Assembly (NCBI GenBank): GCA_020137815.1 | Contig: CM035359.1 | Location: forward strand, 4,684,032 to 4,748,031 | Length of the DNA stretch: 64,000 nt | DNA from: Hormiphora californensis | Taxonomy: Eukaryota > Ctenophora > Tentaculata > Cydippida > Pleurobrachiidae | Reading direction: 5' to 3' | Shown here: positions 56,245 through 64,000 of the stretch, piece by piece | Position numbering within the stretch: the stretch's first letter is position 1 | Layout of the letters: every line of letters starts with the position of its first letter | Notes under the pieces: generated by a model | The model's database searches: none | Told to the model about the DNA's origin: nothing | Seen by the model: the letters and a program-made list of their open reading frames with translations, nothing else | Program-made: the position numbers and the translations under genes

Positions 56245-64000
<7,756 letters not shown>

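Overview
The window is eukaryotic nuclear DNA, almost certainly from an invertebrate animal. Coding blocks are interrupted by GT-AG introns. The recognisable genes are animal-type: a rhodopsin-family GPCR, thrombospondin type 1 repeats, a secreted YHYH-domain protein and an AF4/FMR2-like transcription elongation scaffold. The DNA is AT-rich and full of (CT/GA)n tracts, palindromes and small non-autonomous DNA transposons. No species can be named from the sequence; a sponge or another non-bilaterian would fit but this is a guess.

Region 1-14.3 kb is a dense cluster of small multi-exon genes. The anchor is a protein-primed type B DNA polymerase gene (minus strand, its 3' end beyond the left edge) of the Polinton/Maverick/adintovirus kind. 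It is split into at least 15 exons by introns of about 50-75 bp, yet stays open throughout. Upstream on the same strand lie four tiny genes separated by 80-160 bp (4217-5811), then one plus-strand gene (5908-6489) and four more minus-strand genes (6902-10998), one carrying two CCHH zinc fingers. Every one of these ten starts has a 3' splice acceptor-like YAG 1-23 nt before the ATG, which suggests spliced-leader trans-splicing and, for the tightest run, a polycistronic unit. A basic/coiled-coil gene (13616-14245, plus) closes the cluster.

Region 14.3-23.2 kb holds a tandem thrombospondin-like exon (plus) and a GPCR on the minus strand whose exons are spread over 6 kb, with apparent frameshifts at TM3 and TM6 and a 1.9 kb TIR element in one intron. 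Region 23-41.9 kb has no convincing gene: it is microsatellites, hairpins, MITEs and a roughly 890 bp, 15-bp-unit minisatellite. Region 41.9-48.3 kb carries a YHYH gene (plus). Region 48.4-56.2 kb is repeat-rich and gene-free. From 56.2 kb to the right edge runs the AF4/FMR2-like gene (plus, 3' end beyond the window), with its C-terminal homology domain in the last exons.

Three non-autonomous transposon families can be defined by their target duplications: pogo/Tigger-like elements (TIR starting CAGTCGGACC, TA target), a roughly 105-129 bp hAT-like MITE with five copies, each flanked by an 8-bp duplication, and TTAA-flanked elements. Exon joins, frames and duplications were read by eye; no alignment or database search was run.
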